Shown: in pieces, positions 12,379 to 28,603 of the stretch
How positions within the stretch are numbered: position 1 is the first letter of the stretch
Layout: each line of letters begins with the position of its first letter
Notes under the pieces: model-generated
Seen by the model: the letters and a program-made list of their open reading frames with translations, nothing else
The model's database searches: none
What the model was told of the DNA's origin: nothing
Made by a program: the position numbers and the translations under genes
Assembly (NCBI GenBank): GCA_013368375.1
Contig: JAACJP010000006.1
Coordinates: 434,001-498,000, forward strand
Source: Tricholomella constricta
Taxonomy: Eukaryota; Basidiomycota; Agaricomycetes; Agaricales; Lyophyllaceae
Length of the DNA: 64,000 nucleotides
Reading direction: 5' to 3'

Positions 12379-12601
12379 CTGATGGTGGAATATTACTGTG
12401 GCTTCGGCGTGGGCTTTCGAAGAAAATACAAGGAATATTCTATGACACTAAAATTTGTTGTAAAATCTACTCCTCACTCGCGACATATGAAAACAACATG
12501 TTGTACATGCACCGAACTCAGCGACTCAGAGATCTCATATCTCTATTATCATCATAAGATTGTTGGACTTTCCTTGGGCTTTCCGCTCACAGCCGTGAAG
12601 C

Positions 12602-12611
12602 AAAAAAAAAA
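12602..12611 (-). terminator. Pol III terminator of tRNA-His
   Basis: A run of A on the plus strand is a run of T on the minus strand, three bases beyond the tRNA 3' end. This is the usual RNA polymerase III termination signal. Confidence 0.8.
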
Positions 12612-12613
12612 TT

Positions 12614-12697
12614 TGTCCCTGGCAGGATTCGAGCCTGCGGCTTCTCGGAGCTGCTGTATACCACAACGAGATGATTTAACCACTAATCGACAAGGAC
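12614..12697 (-). tRNA. tRNA-His (anticodon GTG) with a 12-nt intron
   Basis: The minus strand folds into a full cloverleaf. The acceptor stem GTCCTTG pairs with CAGGGAC, with one G-U pair, and the discriminator base is A. The D-stem is GATT/AATC with an 8-nt loop. The anticodon stem TCTCG/CGAGA encloses TT-GTG-G, giving the His anticodon. The T-stem is GCAGG/CCTGC. A 12-nt intron (12649-12660) sits directly after position 37, the canonical place for nuclear tRNA introns. The T-loop begins with C instead of T at position 54. The extra 5' G of mature tRNA-His is not encoded, as expected for eukaryotes, where Thg1 adds it. Confidence 0.93.
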
Positions 12698-13027
12698 TTG
12701 CAAAAAGTTCGCGCAACGTGTCATCAACATCAAGTTTTAATCACCCCAATAACACTGATCAACACGTCGGGTCCGAGCTCCGAACGGAAATATCGGTGGG
12801 CTTCTTTCATTTAATTGACCCTGCTCAGTTATTGACTCGCGTTGAAGAGTTCGTCGAGGAGATGGTAGAATGCGTCGCGAACCCAGGTGGATGTCTGCTA
12901 AAATTGGCCTTGACCTTGGTCCGCATGACTGTTTTCGTGGAGGATCCGTCCGCCGGGCTTCTCCGAACTACTGTGCAAAAAGGTCAGACAGAAAACGCAA
13001 TCCTGAATTCCATCTTCATTCATCGAA
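12698..13027. other. Intergenic region, tRNA-His to CBS
   Basis: About 330 bp between the divergent tRNA-His and cystathionine beta-synthase genes. It presumably holds the CBS promoter. No motif stands out. Confidence 0.5.
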
Positions 13028-14584
13028 ATGTCCCCCCAGATTCTTGATAACGCCCTTGGTGCAGTCGGAAATACTCCCCTGATTCGCCTAGACAAGGTCG
13101 CAAAGCAGAACGGCCTCAAATGCAACCTTCGTGAGTCTCATGCTCCGTGAAGCTTTGTATTGATTTAAATCTTCTTTCTTGAAAGTTGGAAAAGTTGAAT
13201 ATATGTCTGCTGGTGGCTCCGTTAAGGATAGGATCGCGAAAGCGATGGTCGAGGCAGCAGAGAAAGAGGGGACGCTGCTTCCTGGGAAGAGCGTCGTCAT
13301 CGAGCCCACATCCGGTAACACTGGTACGTTATGCTTGCCAAATATCCGTGCTCGCGTATTGAAGTGTTATGTTCCAGGCATCGGGTTGGCAATGGCGTGC
13401 GCCATCAAAGTAAGTTAAATAGTGCGAGTGTGGCAGAACTGGTACTGAATACTATAGATAAGGGTTATCCCGTCATCATAACGTTACCGAACAAAATGTC
13501 TTTGGTAGGCCAATGTATCTCTTCACTTGACCCTACTTTTCTTACTCGTTTCACAGGAAAAAGAAGCCGCTCTTCGTGCCCTTGGTGCGGAAGTCGTCCG
13601 CACACCCACTGAAGCCGCTTGGGATTCACCCGAGAGCCACATAGGTAGAATTCACACTTCAACTCCGGAAGTCTCGTGGCTGAATTCCTTAACGATCGCA
13701 GGTGTTGCGCAGAAACTGCAGCGTGAAATACCGTATGGTATCATTCTTGACCAATATCGAAACGTTTGTTGTGCCCCTACAATGTGTCGGACAAAAACTG
13801 ATCACATTCTCCCAGGTCAATAACCCTCTTGCTCATGAGTACACGACCGGTCCCGAGATTATTGAGGCTATCGTATCCACGCCCTCAACGTCTGCAAAGC
13901 CCTCCTCTGGGAAGGTTGATGTCATGATTGCTGGCGCTGGCACTGGAGGAACCGTCACTGGTATCTCACGAGCTATTAAAAAGACCCATAATAAGGACTG
14001 CGTCGTCGTTGGCGTCGATCCCGTGAGTCAGATGGTCCTCACACCCTGCGCCTCGTCTTGATACCCTCGCAGAACGGCAGTATTCTCGCCCACCCGGATG
14101 AGCTGAATAAAGCTGAAGAAGGCGCACAATACATCGTCGAAGGCATTGGCTACGACTTCGTCCCTGATGTGCTATCTCGTGATGTCGCCGATATCAACAC
14201 TTGGATCAAAACATCTGACGAAGAGGCGTTTGCCGCCGTCCGAGTGATCATGAGGGAAGAGGGTCTCCTTGTCGGTGGAAGCAGTGGGAGTGCTCTGGCT
14301 GGCACACTTCAATGGTTGCGCAGTGACGCAGGACGGAAGGTTGCTGAGACTGAAGGAAAGAATGTTGTGGTACTACTGCCTGATGGGTGAGCCAGCCTCT
14401 TCTGTAACTTGTTACTGCTGGAAAGCCTTGCTCACACCTCTTTAGGATCCGGAATTACATGAGCAAGCCCTGGTTCTTGAAAATCGCCATGGAAGCAGAG
14501 CCCTCACCTTTAGCAGGTGTAATTGCGCAGGTTTTGCAGAAAGGCCCAGTTGTAGGGAGATCCAACTTGCATGCTTCGCTCTAA
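13028..14584 (+). CDS. CYS4: Cystathionine beta-synthase, catalytic core only
   Basis: PLP enzyme of transsulfuration that condenses serine with homocysteine to cystathionine. The ATG at 13028 gives [20 protein letters not shown]. The PLP-binding Lys lies in [10 protein letters not shown] (about 13,210-13,235). The substrate loop EPTSGNTG is split by an intron from [13 protein letters not shown]. Further family blocks are [33 protein letters not shown], the [16 protein letters not shown] phosphate loop, [13 protein letters not shown] and [12 protein letters not shown]. These match Cys4 more closely than O-acetylserine-type cysteine synthases. The last exon gives [17 protein letters not shown] and stops at 14584, about 40 residues past the catalytic core. 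The C-terminal pair of CBS motifs (Bateman module) of yeast and human enzymes is absent, and no N-terminal heme region is present. About seven introns. Confidence 0.9.
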
Positions 14585-15477
14585 TTGGATGTATTCTTTA
14601 TTACATCACTATTGAAGCTCTTCTAGTACACTCCTTCCAGAAGATTCGGTCGTTCCTCAGATGCGCTACATATACACATGTGGTGGTTTTGTGGATGTAC
14701 CTTGAAGGCAGTATGTCGTCCGTCGTTGTCCGATTTCGCCCAAAGATGGCAGCAGATCCCGGCAGTCCAGGAGGAGACTGGAGTCGTGGACGATCGATGA
14801 ATAAGCGATTCGTGGTCAGCACTGACAGCGCTACAGCTTCAAGCTCGCTCGAGGGTAGATTTCGGTACCAAATTACATATTCATTGGAGTAAAATTAGTG
14901 AAGTTGTATAGCGTGTTAAAAGGAAACTAATATACAAGATAAAAATGTGTAGGACAATCACAGACCCAGAAGAACTCCACCCAAAACAGAAGTTCGCGTT
15001 CTCAAGGCTGCCCATCCAGCTGTTGATTAGACAGCTAGAGTTCGTAGTTATTGGCGCATCACCAGAACCGATTGCAGCATGGAAGTAGTTCGTACTGCTC
15101 GGGCAGAAAGTGGCCGGGAACATGAAGAGAAGGAAAAAAAGACGAGGAATGGTGGAATCATACAAGAAGGGAAGAAAAAACAACTTGTATTGAACGTGGA
15201 TGAGGTTAAGAGCGAGAATAAAAAAGATTCAAAGGATGCTGTTTTTATCCATTGCCGAATCGCACAAATAAGGCCAAATAGTACGCCATCACGTGCCTTT
15301 CGGCGCCAACTTGGAAGTCCAGTCTGAGTGACGCCGTCGATTTAGAGACAATACCAGTTGGCCCTTGTAAAGAGGTTCAATCACTGCCGCCTTCTCCCCT
15401 TATAATTCCAAAAGTGCTCATTTCGCGATCTCCAGGTATTCATTCCACTCTATCTCTCGATATCGGGCCTTGCACAG
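14585..15477. other. Intergenic region between CBS and TEL1
   Basis: About 890 bp. The first part is the CBS 3' region and the last part the TEL1 promoter, which includes AT-rich and A-run stretches near 15,130-15,240. No gene or repeat was recognised. Confidence 0.5.
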
Positions 15478-18400
15478 ATGTCAATGAAGGGCGCCTCACA
15501 GGCGAACCTCAAAGATGTTCTCAACAACCTCAAGAGCACAAAGATTGGAGAGCGTCGAGAAGCCCTTGCTTCATTTCGAACTATTTTTGAGCGATCTGAC
15601 TTCGTCAACAACTTCCACATCAATCCCAACGGCGTGGTCGAACCGCGAGCATGGCTTGCTGTATTCCAAGCGTTATTTGAAGCTGTGCTTACGGAAAAGC
15701 TGGCGGCTACGAAGAAGGAAACGAGTAAATCGACCAGTTCTTCTGCAGCGGCACAGCGGAGGCTCGAGGATGCTGCGAGCACCGTACGCTGGTTAACGGA
15801 ACGAACAGCTCATCTCATGAATAAACGCGTCACCAAACCTATCTATGAGCATCTTCTGCAGACCATGGTGCACAGGGGCGAACTTTTCGCGCCGGTTGCG
15901 TTACACTACATCAAGGCTCTCCGATGCCTTCTGAGCTATACACCACACCTGGAGCACATGGAGGATGATACTTGGGTTCGAATGGTGGAAATGGGTTTCA
16001 ACAGTCTTCTAGGGGATCCCATCAAGTCTACCTTCGAAGAAAACAGTGCGGCCCCTAGCCCTGCGCAGGAAGCAGAAGACTCAGACCTCTTTTTGGATGA
16101 TGACCCAGAACACGACGCCAATGTACTCCCTTCGACGTCTAGGAAACGGGCGCGTTCAAACTCCAATGCAACCCCTGGTCCGTCATCCTTCAAATCATTC
16201 CAGACCGAGCGGAAATTTAGGTCGACCACCCAAATAATCTCCGTCACCCATGAACAAGTGGAGTTCATGTCTCTCGTCTCCGTACTCCTCCGATCTTCCT
16301 CTTCGCCCATCTTGTCGTCTGAGTATCCTCACCTCGCCTCGTCGATATTAGTCCGCTTGCAGCGATTTCTCGACCTGTACACGGGCGATACATCACTTTT
16401 GTACGACTACGTCGTCGCTCTATCATCCACCCTTTCCCATCTGTCATTGAATAGGACTCACGACGTTGCAAAATTTGCACGCAGGTCCTGGGGTGGGTTG
16501 CTAGGGTTGTGGGGAACGAAGAATAAACGAATCAAGGAGGGCTTGGTCTCCGTTTTGCGCATTCTCCTTCCCTTCGTCACGTCAGATAACGAGGCATTAC
16601 GCGGAACCGGGACATCATTCGATTGCACGGATGGTCTGAGAAAACTTTCCGCGGCGCTGGATGGGGAAGCAGACAGCAGATGGGGCATCGACGGGCTGTC
16701 TCTCGACTGCTTAAGGCTAGAAATTGTGGACGCCCAAAGTTATCGATCTGAAAGCACTGCGTTTATGGCCAGAACGTTTCGGTTTGGGTGGAATTTTGAT
16801 TCCAATCAGGCTTTAGCTTGGGCTATTCTGGAACTTCAGGCAGACTGTATCGCTAAGGTGTGTCGCTTTGAAGTGGCTATGACTTAATGTTGATCCGCGC
16901 AGCTCTTTCAACTATCAGAATCTGTCCACCTTCCTTCAACGCCTGGGCTCACCCTCGGGGAAGGGAAACGTCTCCGTTTGGAAAGTCCTATAGCTTCGCT
17001 CCTGGCATCAATACAACAACGAGCTGCCTCAAACGTTCGCGCCTATCATTTCCAGATCCTTCTCTTCGTCATCGATCGGCATTGGCATATTCTTCATGAC
17101 ACACTTCAACAGGAGATTATCCATATGCTTTTGCAGTTTGTTTCGTTGGACGACGGAGCTGTGCAGTCATGGGTGTTTCTGTGTTTTGCTGCAATTGGAT
17201 TTGCCCTTAGCTTACCTCTGCATGTGATGGAACCCTCTGGCATGCCTCGGAAATCCCATAAGCAAGATAATGCTGTATGGGATGCCATCTGGACCAATGC
17301 CGTTCGTCGAGCGAATGTCCCCGCCGTCTCAAGAGCGGCCTGTCACACAGCGTACATCATCCTTGCTCATACACATGCTCAAAAGAGCGGCTCAGTCCAC
17401 ATTCCTCTGCCATCTAACCGAGTCTTGTTAGAAATCGAGACCCTGGCGAAAGATCTGGACGTCCAAGGACCTCCATACCCTTCCGATTCCGTCTGTGCTT
17501 TCCTAGCGTGTTGCCTGAGAGTGGCCAGCCAGGACATGCATCTGTATCGAATGCAGCTCGAAGAAAAGGTCCTGAGCTGGTTAGTCGACTGTTGGAAGGT
17601 CGCAGGTTTTCGGAATGAAACCCTGTCGTTGTACATGGTCAAAGACCTCATGTTGTTGTTGGAGAGCATCTGTGGACTTGGCAAGCGGAGCGATCTGATC
17701 TCCCGGGTACCGCTTCCAGATGGTCAGATTGTAGAAATCTTGATCAACGAGGCGAAGACACAGGTCATCAAAAATTTCTTACTAGCTGCTCGTTTGCCCA
17801 CTTTTCGGCCATCAGAGGAAAGCTATAGGACAAAGTCATCGTCTTCTTCGCTTGCGCAGAATATGGCAAACAACGATCACAGACGACTCGTCCAACCTCG
17901 AGGACGGGAACGAAGGATAACTGCTTTCCTCCTTAAGTCGCTGGAGCGCCTCTTATTCGACTGGGAGAAGAATACTGGCCATTCCACGGCGGAAACAGCT
18001 CGCCAGTCACTGGACATGGCCGTGACTGCTCTGTCTTTTGAATCGGTGCTCGTATTGAACGGAACGCAATCTGATCGACGCCTAATTCAAGCTGCTTGCA
18101 AATTGGTGGGAATCGTGACAGGTCTTCTGACTGATGTGCGGTGGACTCCTGCTGAGAAAGCCTTCATTTCCTTGGGACTCGACCCTTTGACGTTCCTTGG
18201 AATTCACTCCGTGGATGAACAACCCTGGAGTGCAATGCTTCCGCCTGACGTCGGGTCAGGGATCAAGGCGCAGACTCTCAGTCGGTTGTTGAGTTGCGAG
18301 ATCGACGAGGATGGTAGATTGTTGGCGTCCAGGATGAACTTCTTGAAAATTGTTTGGCAAAACCCAGATGTCCGTTTCTATCACCCTTGTCTCTCGCAGA

Positions 18401-21400
18401 TCCTGACTAAATACTTCTCATCCGTTAGGTTCAAAGTGCGTTTGGTAACGTCAGCAACACCCTGCGGACTATTCTTCGCGTGTCACTTGGCGACAAGTCC
18501 CCTTCTCCAGCCGGACCTCACGCGATGGATGTGGATGAACAGGATGGATTTGGACCTATCAGGACCGCCACGGAGCAACATAACGACAACGAGCCGAATG
18601 GTGACCTCCAAGTCCATCACTTTATCTTGGACGTCTGCATCTCGTTTCTTACGGTTGGCCCTGCATTACAATCTGCTTCCGGGGAGCCAACGCGCGACAA
18701 AGAACTTATGGATGTCATACTGAACTGCGCAGAGCCCAGACCCGAAGCGTTCCTGCTGGTTTTTCCTGTAGTTTTGCAAAAGTGTCGCCAAAGAACCTTG
18801 AACCTCAGCATCAAGAGCCTTGACAGCTTCCTGAATGAGCTCTCCCGGCTTTTTCAATTATATCAGTACGCGAGGAGCCATCGTCTCCAATCACTCGCTA
18901 CACAGCTTTTGGCATCCACATTGGACATTTGGGCTTCACCTAATATCGCCATGGGCGAGGCTTTTGACAAAGTTCGGCAGCTTTGTCATTGGCTTTCAGC
19001 AGCATTGAGGAAGAAGAAGATTAGATTTTGGGCAGTGCGCGACATGCTTGCCAGGTTTTTTGACCAGTATCTCGTCCGAGATCCAGCTGAGCGTGCTTGG
19101 AACCTTGAGGACGAGCAAGGCCAAACGGGCACGGAAGAGTTACCGAGTTCTTTGCTTCCTATGATGAGCAATGACGACGACATGCGGATTCGCTTTCGTG
19201 TTGCAGTGATAAACGCTCGACTATTTGCGTTCGCCCGTCGCACAGAGCGGCCCATCGATGAGATTTACATCGTGATCAAGGACCAACTCTCCGTCGATCT
19301 TGACAAGTACGTACCATAACATTCCTATCATTGGACTTCGGTTAATAGACAATGGCAAGCTACGAGCATATGCTTACCCGCATCTTATCACTCGGCAACA
19401 TCATGATTGTAGGCTCCGCTGTGAGACGTGGCGCATATTGGCATTTGCTGGAAACGTGTCTCCACACTTCTCTCTACACTGCCCACATTGAGGTAGTGCT
19501 CAACGGCGTTTCCCAGCGACTGGGATTGGCCCAGCTCTCCTCTCTCTTCGAAGCATACGCATCTCAGCTCGCTTATTCTATCCGGCAGGCAAAGTCTGAT
19601 TTCCTTCGGTTCCCCCCTCACCTCCTTGGCTATCAGGACAGAAAAGAATGTGCTGTCGCGAACTTTCGCTCATTTACCCCCACGAACATTTGGAACGGTG
19701 GACAGAAATTATTCGACAGTCATTGCAAAGTGATTTCGAAATCCATCAGCGACGGGATTCGTACATGTTTTGGCGATATCATTGGCTATCAGATAGTCAC
19801 TTGGATTGACCAAAATGACACAGAAACGGATGCCCTGGGTCCCTTCCTAAGGTCGATGACATTTCAAGGAACCGAATTTGACCAATGTCTGGCGCAAAAT
19901 GTTGACAACATCGCTGCTTCCATACTCCGTTCCGTCGGCGATCAAGACTTCTTCGAGGCTGGTCCTATCGTTAAGGCATTGCATAGCGTTGATCAGACAG
20001 GTCTCTGTGTGGCGACATTTCGGAGTTTGACGCGTTATCGGAGAATGGACGCCTTCGATACCCATCTCCCTAATCTGCCTGCATTCCCTACCGAAACTGT
20101 TTTGCAAGCTCTGCAGTGGCTGCGCTCTGAAGCAGTAGAGATGGACGAAAAGGCGACAAGTTATCACATCCTCCGTCAACTTTTCGCCGATGTCGATCGA
20201 TCTCCACTTGTCAACGAGCAGATTCGGCTGATAAATGCCCTGTGTTTATGGTTAGCTATCCATTCTCAAGATTTTCAGGACATCACTTTGTTATACACAT
20301 TGATTCATGGAGCGACGGCATTACTGGGACAATCAGACCTGGCGAGATCGGCACAGTCTATACTCGAATGGGCCCTTTCTTGCTACAGGAAGGTCAAGCT
20401 CAAGGACTCCCGCATTCCTGACATCCTTGTTCGGATCTGTTGCTTGGCCTACGACTATTCCCGAACAACTTTCGACGATCATGTTGCATCGATGGGGGCA
20501 GAACTTCTTACATGGATCGATATACAGGCCTACAAGCTCGCTCAAGTACCTTCTCTGTCTAGTCAAGTGATGAGAGCGCTCCCCGCCTGGCCTCACCAAC
20601 CTTCTCCCCAGCTTTCACAGTTATGCGAGTCCATCACGGGCGAACACCTTTCTTCTGTTCTTGGAGACCCTCGCATTACTTCCAGCAAATTCAGACTCGT
20701 TCGCCGATTACGAGATCATGCGATGTCAAAAGACTACAGTGACGATCATTTTGCCCAAGTCGATTTTTGGCGTTTGAAGGAGTGTATTCCTCCTTTCGAG
20801 CAACTTCAAGATGCAGATATCGACGCTTTCGCGGATCTACTGTCTTTGAACAAAGGCCAACTGGACAGCTTTGGCAGTGAATCCTCCCGCTCAGCGTCAA
20901 TCCTCGGCCGACACACGCGGTCAAAGAATTCCAAGGAGCCTGAATTCAAGAAGGAACCCATTATTCTCACACTGCTGACCATGGTTCAAGGGGATTCTAC
21001 TTCCCAGTCGAATGCAGCGTACGAAACTCTGCGTCTTGTCAAGTCTGTGGGGACGGAGGCTCTAATCGTCCCTCCATTGCTATCGGAACATCAAACCGAG
21101 CTTGAATATCTGGAAAAGTATCGACGCTGTCCAAGAGGTTATGGACCGCGTGATATAGGCGACCTTGTTACGAACGAACTATACCTGGATCTGGTGGGAA
21201 CCTTTCCTCAATGGGTAGCTGGGATCACCACCTTATTAAGCGGTGTCCTCTCCGCGAAAGATGCATTCTATGCACAGGTTATTCCCATCCTACAATCGGA
21301 CACTTGGTTCGCGGAACAAGTCTTACCCACCCTCGTCTACACGCTTTTAGTGGATGAAAGCGGTTTTTCGGATACCGCAGATGCTGGACATCGCACCATA

Positions 21401-24400
21401 CTATCCCAATATTTTTCATCCGTTCTTTCGTCCAGCCTCGCCAGCATCCGGTGTATACGTTCGGTCATTGATGTAGTCCTGCACCTTCGCCATTTTGACC
21501 TTGGAAAGTCACAGAAATTGCCAGACACATCGACACATGATGCTTTATCATACAACCGATGGCTTGATATCGATTTTATTCTTCTAGCTCAGCGTTCCCT
21601 CACCTGCGGGGCATACACCACTGCTCTTTTGTTCCTGGAGTTGGCGGCCGAAAAACTTGGAAGTTGTCCCGACTCCTCGCAAGAGATTCTGTACGAAATC
21701 TACCGCCATATCGACGAACCCGATGGATTCTATGGTATCCACGATGCCGACCTCCACCAAAACCTATTAAAGCGCTTCCATCATGAAAATCAATGGGAGC
21801 ATGCTTTTCGCTTTCATGGAGCCGCGCTTGAGGCTGGTGATAAAGCGGGTCACACCGAAGGTCTGGTCAAATCACTCCATTCATTTGGCTTTGATAATCT
21901 TGCAAATGACGCTCTTCGAACGGCCTCTCCTCTGACTGAGGAAGGAAGTAATGCCGGGTCTCATGGTATCAGCTATAGACTAGCATGGCGCACTGAGACG
22001 TGGGACCTCCCCGATTGCGAACGATCCGCTGGTGCTTCGCTCTACCATGCCTTGCGAGCCATCTATCGCGAACGCGATGAACGCTCAGTGGACAACGTCG
22101 TCCGGAAGTGTTTGTCTCGAGAAATGGATCGTTTGCGGGCGCTGGGAGCAGAAAATTTTGCGGAGATACGAGAAGTCATCCAAGAATTGATGTGTCTCCG
22201 TGAGATTGCGAAATGGAGACAGAACTCCGTCCAGGCTTGCCTGGGATCAAAAGACTTAGGCATCGGTAATTGGAATCAATTCATCGACATTGACCCAGAT
22301 TTCGAGTATGTCTTGCCATTGCTGAATAGTAGAACTTATAACTTACTCGATTGCTCCCTGGTCTAGTTTCTGCAATTTGGAGAACATCATGGCTACCCGT
22401 ATTTCTCTTGTGCGTTCTATGAGGCAAAAAGAAGAACGTCAACAAATTGGAACACTGGTGGGACCCTTTACGCAAGGCCTGATTGATATCGAAAGTCAGT
22501 GCCTGGTACGATTATCTAAAGCCGCACGCGCTGCACGTCAGGACCAGGTAGCCCTGAATTCCATAATACGGGCGCAGGGACTGGAGAAAGTGCCATCTTT
22601 CAGCGTCTTTGAAGAGTTTGCAAATGTGTTATGGTGTCAGAAGGAAGAAAAAATTGCGGTCGAATTTCTTGATAGATTGCCTCTAGCTAGATGGGAAGGC
22701 CTGGTCCGGGACACGGTTCGCAACCACGAGAAAGCGCTCCTCCTTGTTCGATTGGTCAGTCTTCGACTACAACCCATGCGATTACTCATCGCTTCGTACA
22801 GGGCTCGTGGTCATCGGCGGCGTGCCTGAAAAGGCCAGAAGATATTCAAAAAGACTACTACAAGGCGGCCACCAATTTAATCGTCGACTTAGGTGGCTCC
22901 AGTTCTGCTGGTTCACACGGGGCGCACGCTACGGTGTACCATGAATGCGCCATTTTCGCGGAACGACAATATTACGAAATCGTCAAGTCACCAGATGCTA
23001 TAAGGTGGAAAATCTACGTCGATCGCAAGCTCCATGAAATCGAGACACGCCGAAAAGAGATAGAGAGATCGGTCCCGCGAAGCCAGACGTGGAACGCGTT
23101 GACAACTGATCAAGACAAGGCCAAAAAGGTGCTCGAAGCCGATCAAGAATCTTTCCGCCGATACAACAAGGCTCGCGATACATTCCTCAAGCAAGCTATC
23201 GATATGTATTCGCGTGCTCTTCAGGTGTCAGACTCATACGATGGTGACGCGGCTATCCGGCTATGTTCACTCTGGTTCGCAAACTTTGACGACGACGCAA
23301 CCGGGTTACAAGAGGAGATACGGACCGCCCTCGAGCGCATACCTTCTCGAAAATTTGTCTTTCTTTCAGTGAGCCTTGAACTATTGATTGTGACTGCTTG
23401 GCTCAAATTTTCGCTTAGCATCAACTTTCCGCTCGGATTTCGACGCCTCTGACTAGTGACCTTTCAATCAGTCAGAAAAACCTTCAAAGCTTGGTTTTGC
23501 GGATGTGCAAGGAGCATCCATTCCATTGCGTCTATCAAGTTTACTGTTTACAACCTGAAAGGCCGGATTCCGTTTCCAGACGCCAATCTAACCGGATGTC
23601 ATCTCCTTCTGTTCAGAATGAGCGAAGAGCTGCAGCTGGTGAAATTTTTAAACGTCTGCGAACCGAACCTGCAGCTGCACGACGCCTGCAAGACATAGAA
23701 GAGCTCAGTGATGCTTGCCTCCAATGGGCGACATTCAGTATCAAGGAAAACCCCAAGTATCCCAGAGGAGCGTCGGCCAAACTCCCTAAGGACGTCAAGA
23801 TCGGCAAGATCTCCAATCTAAGAGTCCCAGTCATGACTCATCATACACCAATCGACCCTACTCTGCAATACAACGACTGCCCTTGGATAGACCATTACGA
23901 ATCGGCCTTTAAAATCGCAAATGGTAATGGCGTACCGAAAATCAACACATGTATTGGCACGGATGGTGTGAAGTATACACAGCTGGTCAGTTCTTATTTT
24001 TGATCAAATATGTCTTCGCTGATCGTCCCCTAGTTCAAGGGAGAGGGGGGCGATGATTTACGTCAGGATGCTGTAATGGAGCAAGTATTTGAATTGGTCA
24101 ATGGCATACTTCATCGGGATAGGGACACACGGCGGCGTCTGTTAAATGTCCGTGACTACAAAGTCATCCCGCTAGCACCGCAGGCTGGTGTTCTGGAGTT
24201 CGTTGGCAACACTCTACCTCTGAATGCCTGGCTTCCCAAAGCACATGCAAGGTTGGATGAACGTTTTCTGTTTTGTGCTTCGACTTACTCGATGCAAAAA
24301 TAGGTATTACCCGAAAGATTTGCCGTATAAAGCCATGTGGAGGTCACTACAGGAAGCCCATGCCCAAAAAAACACCAATTTGGCTCAGAAAATCGACGCA

Positions 24401-25248
24401 TTCAAGGCTTTGCAGGAAACAGTCCACCCTGTCATGCGGCATTTCTTTACGGAGAAGCACAAAACCCCTATCTCGTGGTTTGCTATGCGGCTGAACTATA
24501 CTCGAAGTGTGGCGACCACCTCTATTGTTGGCCATGTCTTGGGACTTGGGGATCGACATACTTCAAATATCCTCATAGACAACGTTTCCGGACAGCTGGT
24601 CCATATCGACCTTGGTATAGCCTTCGATCAGGTTAGTTGTCCGCGATTTTCGTTGTTTCCTAGCTGCCAACAGGCACCCTGTAGGGAAAACTCCTTCGAG
24701 TACCGGAATTGGTTCCCTTTCGAATGACAAGAGATATGATCGACGGTATGGGGATGTCAGGGACTTCTGGGGTTTTCCAGCGTTGTGCGGAAGAGACCTT
24801 GAGGGTCTTACGCGATGGCTCAGAGGTTATCATGACTGTCCTCGAAGTCTTCAAGCACGACCCTCTTCATTCCTGGTAAGCTAGCTTTGGATATGACTCT
24901 GAAAGGGATTAATCCGGATCACGAATTCTAGGACCGCAAGCGAAACCAAAATACAGCGAGTCCAACAAGGAGTGTCGGCATCCACGACGAACACCGCCCG
25001 CTTTGGTATCGACATCGGCATCGATATGAGCAGTGGAAGTGCAGAAGAAGCTGCTGATCGGGCTTTGAGCTCTGTCGCCCGCAAACTAGACAAGTCTCTC
25101 AGTGTCCAGACCGTCGTCAACCAGCTTGTGACAGAAGCAACTGACATTCGGAACCTCGCTCAAATCTTCTATGGTAAGTCCGACAGCTTCAAGTAACTTC
25201 CACTTTCCACTCATGGTCGTTTCACTAGGTTGGGGTCCTCTTTACTAA
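15478..25248 (+). CDS. TEL1: Tel1/ATM serine/threonine kinase (PIKK family)
   Basis: Giant nuclear kinase that senses double-strand breaks and maintains telomeres. The ATG at 15478 gives MSMKGASQANLKDVLNNLKS, followed by KIGERREALASF, a match to the N-terminal TAN motif specific to Tel1/ATM. Long helical-repeat exons fill 15.5-22.4 kb. The FAT region follows (about 21.5-23.4 kb). The kinase domain has FTEKHKTPISWFAMRLNYTR, the catalytic loop GLGDRHTSNIL (about 24,540-24,575) and the metal-binding DLGIAFDQ (about 24,608-24,631). The activation/C-lobe segment RDMIDGMGMSGTSGVFQRCA comes next. The FATC end LVTEATDIRNLAQIFYG is spliced to WGPLY and a TAA at 25248. The product should be near the usual 2,800-3,000 residues, from ten or more short introns. 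Junctions seen include about 16,859-16,901 and the last intron (about 25,173-25,228). No break was found. Confidence 0.93.
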
Positions 25249-25943
25249 TGAGCTGTACTAACATTACAGAGCCTTTCGCGAGGTTATGATCTGTTTTGAC
25301 AATTCTATAACTTATATAGGCTGTTTCTTTCATGCGCATGTATGGTCATACATATTACAGCTCATGATCATACAATGCTTCAACTGAATACGTCACACGT
25401 ACGAAGGCATCTTTTGATCTGCAGGACTTTTCTTTTCTTTCTTTTTTCATACTCAAGAGTCGCCCCGGCGTCCCAACAATCTCTGATCAAACAGAGTGTA
25501 GATGAACGACCTTGAATTAGAAAAGAGTTGGCCCAAGGTCCACAAACACAACCCATAATTTGATCACATTTTTAAGATATCCGAGAAGTCCGCGGAAGTC
25601 GGAAGCAAATATAGTGAAAGGAAGCTGACCGAGCCATGCAGAGGTATTACAACCCAGAGGTATGTATACAAGGCTCCCCGAAGGACCAACCGAGTATAGG
25701 CCCACATGCAACGTAACGTAAAGTACCGCAAATTGATGTGTTCATCTAGCTGCGCCTAGCCATCAGTGAGTTGGGTGGGTAAGAAAAGAGGAGTGGATGG
25801 GAATGGTAGATCAGGTGGAAAAGCAAGACAAAAAAATGGCGGTGGCATAAAAGAAATGGCATGAGGGTTTGAGGGTTTGAATAGATTAGGCGCGGAGACA
25901 ACGACGACAACGACAACAACACAACAACGATGGATGCCCAAAT
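25249..25943. other. Convergent intergenic region, TEL1 / PAK kinase
   Basis: About 700 bp between two converging genes, so it holds both 3' ends. A short CAA/CGA-type simple repeat lies near 25,900-25,930. Nothing else was recognised. Confidence 0.5.

Positions 25944-28603
<2,660 letters not shown>

Noticed and set aside
25900..25931. CAA/CGA-rich stretch as a possible tandem repeat or array
   Set aside because: It is only a short imperfect simple repeat in a 3' flank, with no spacer structure.
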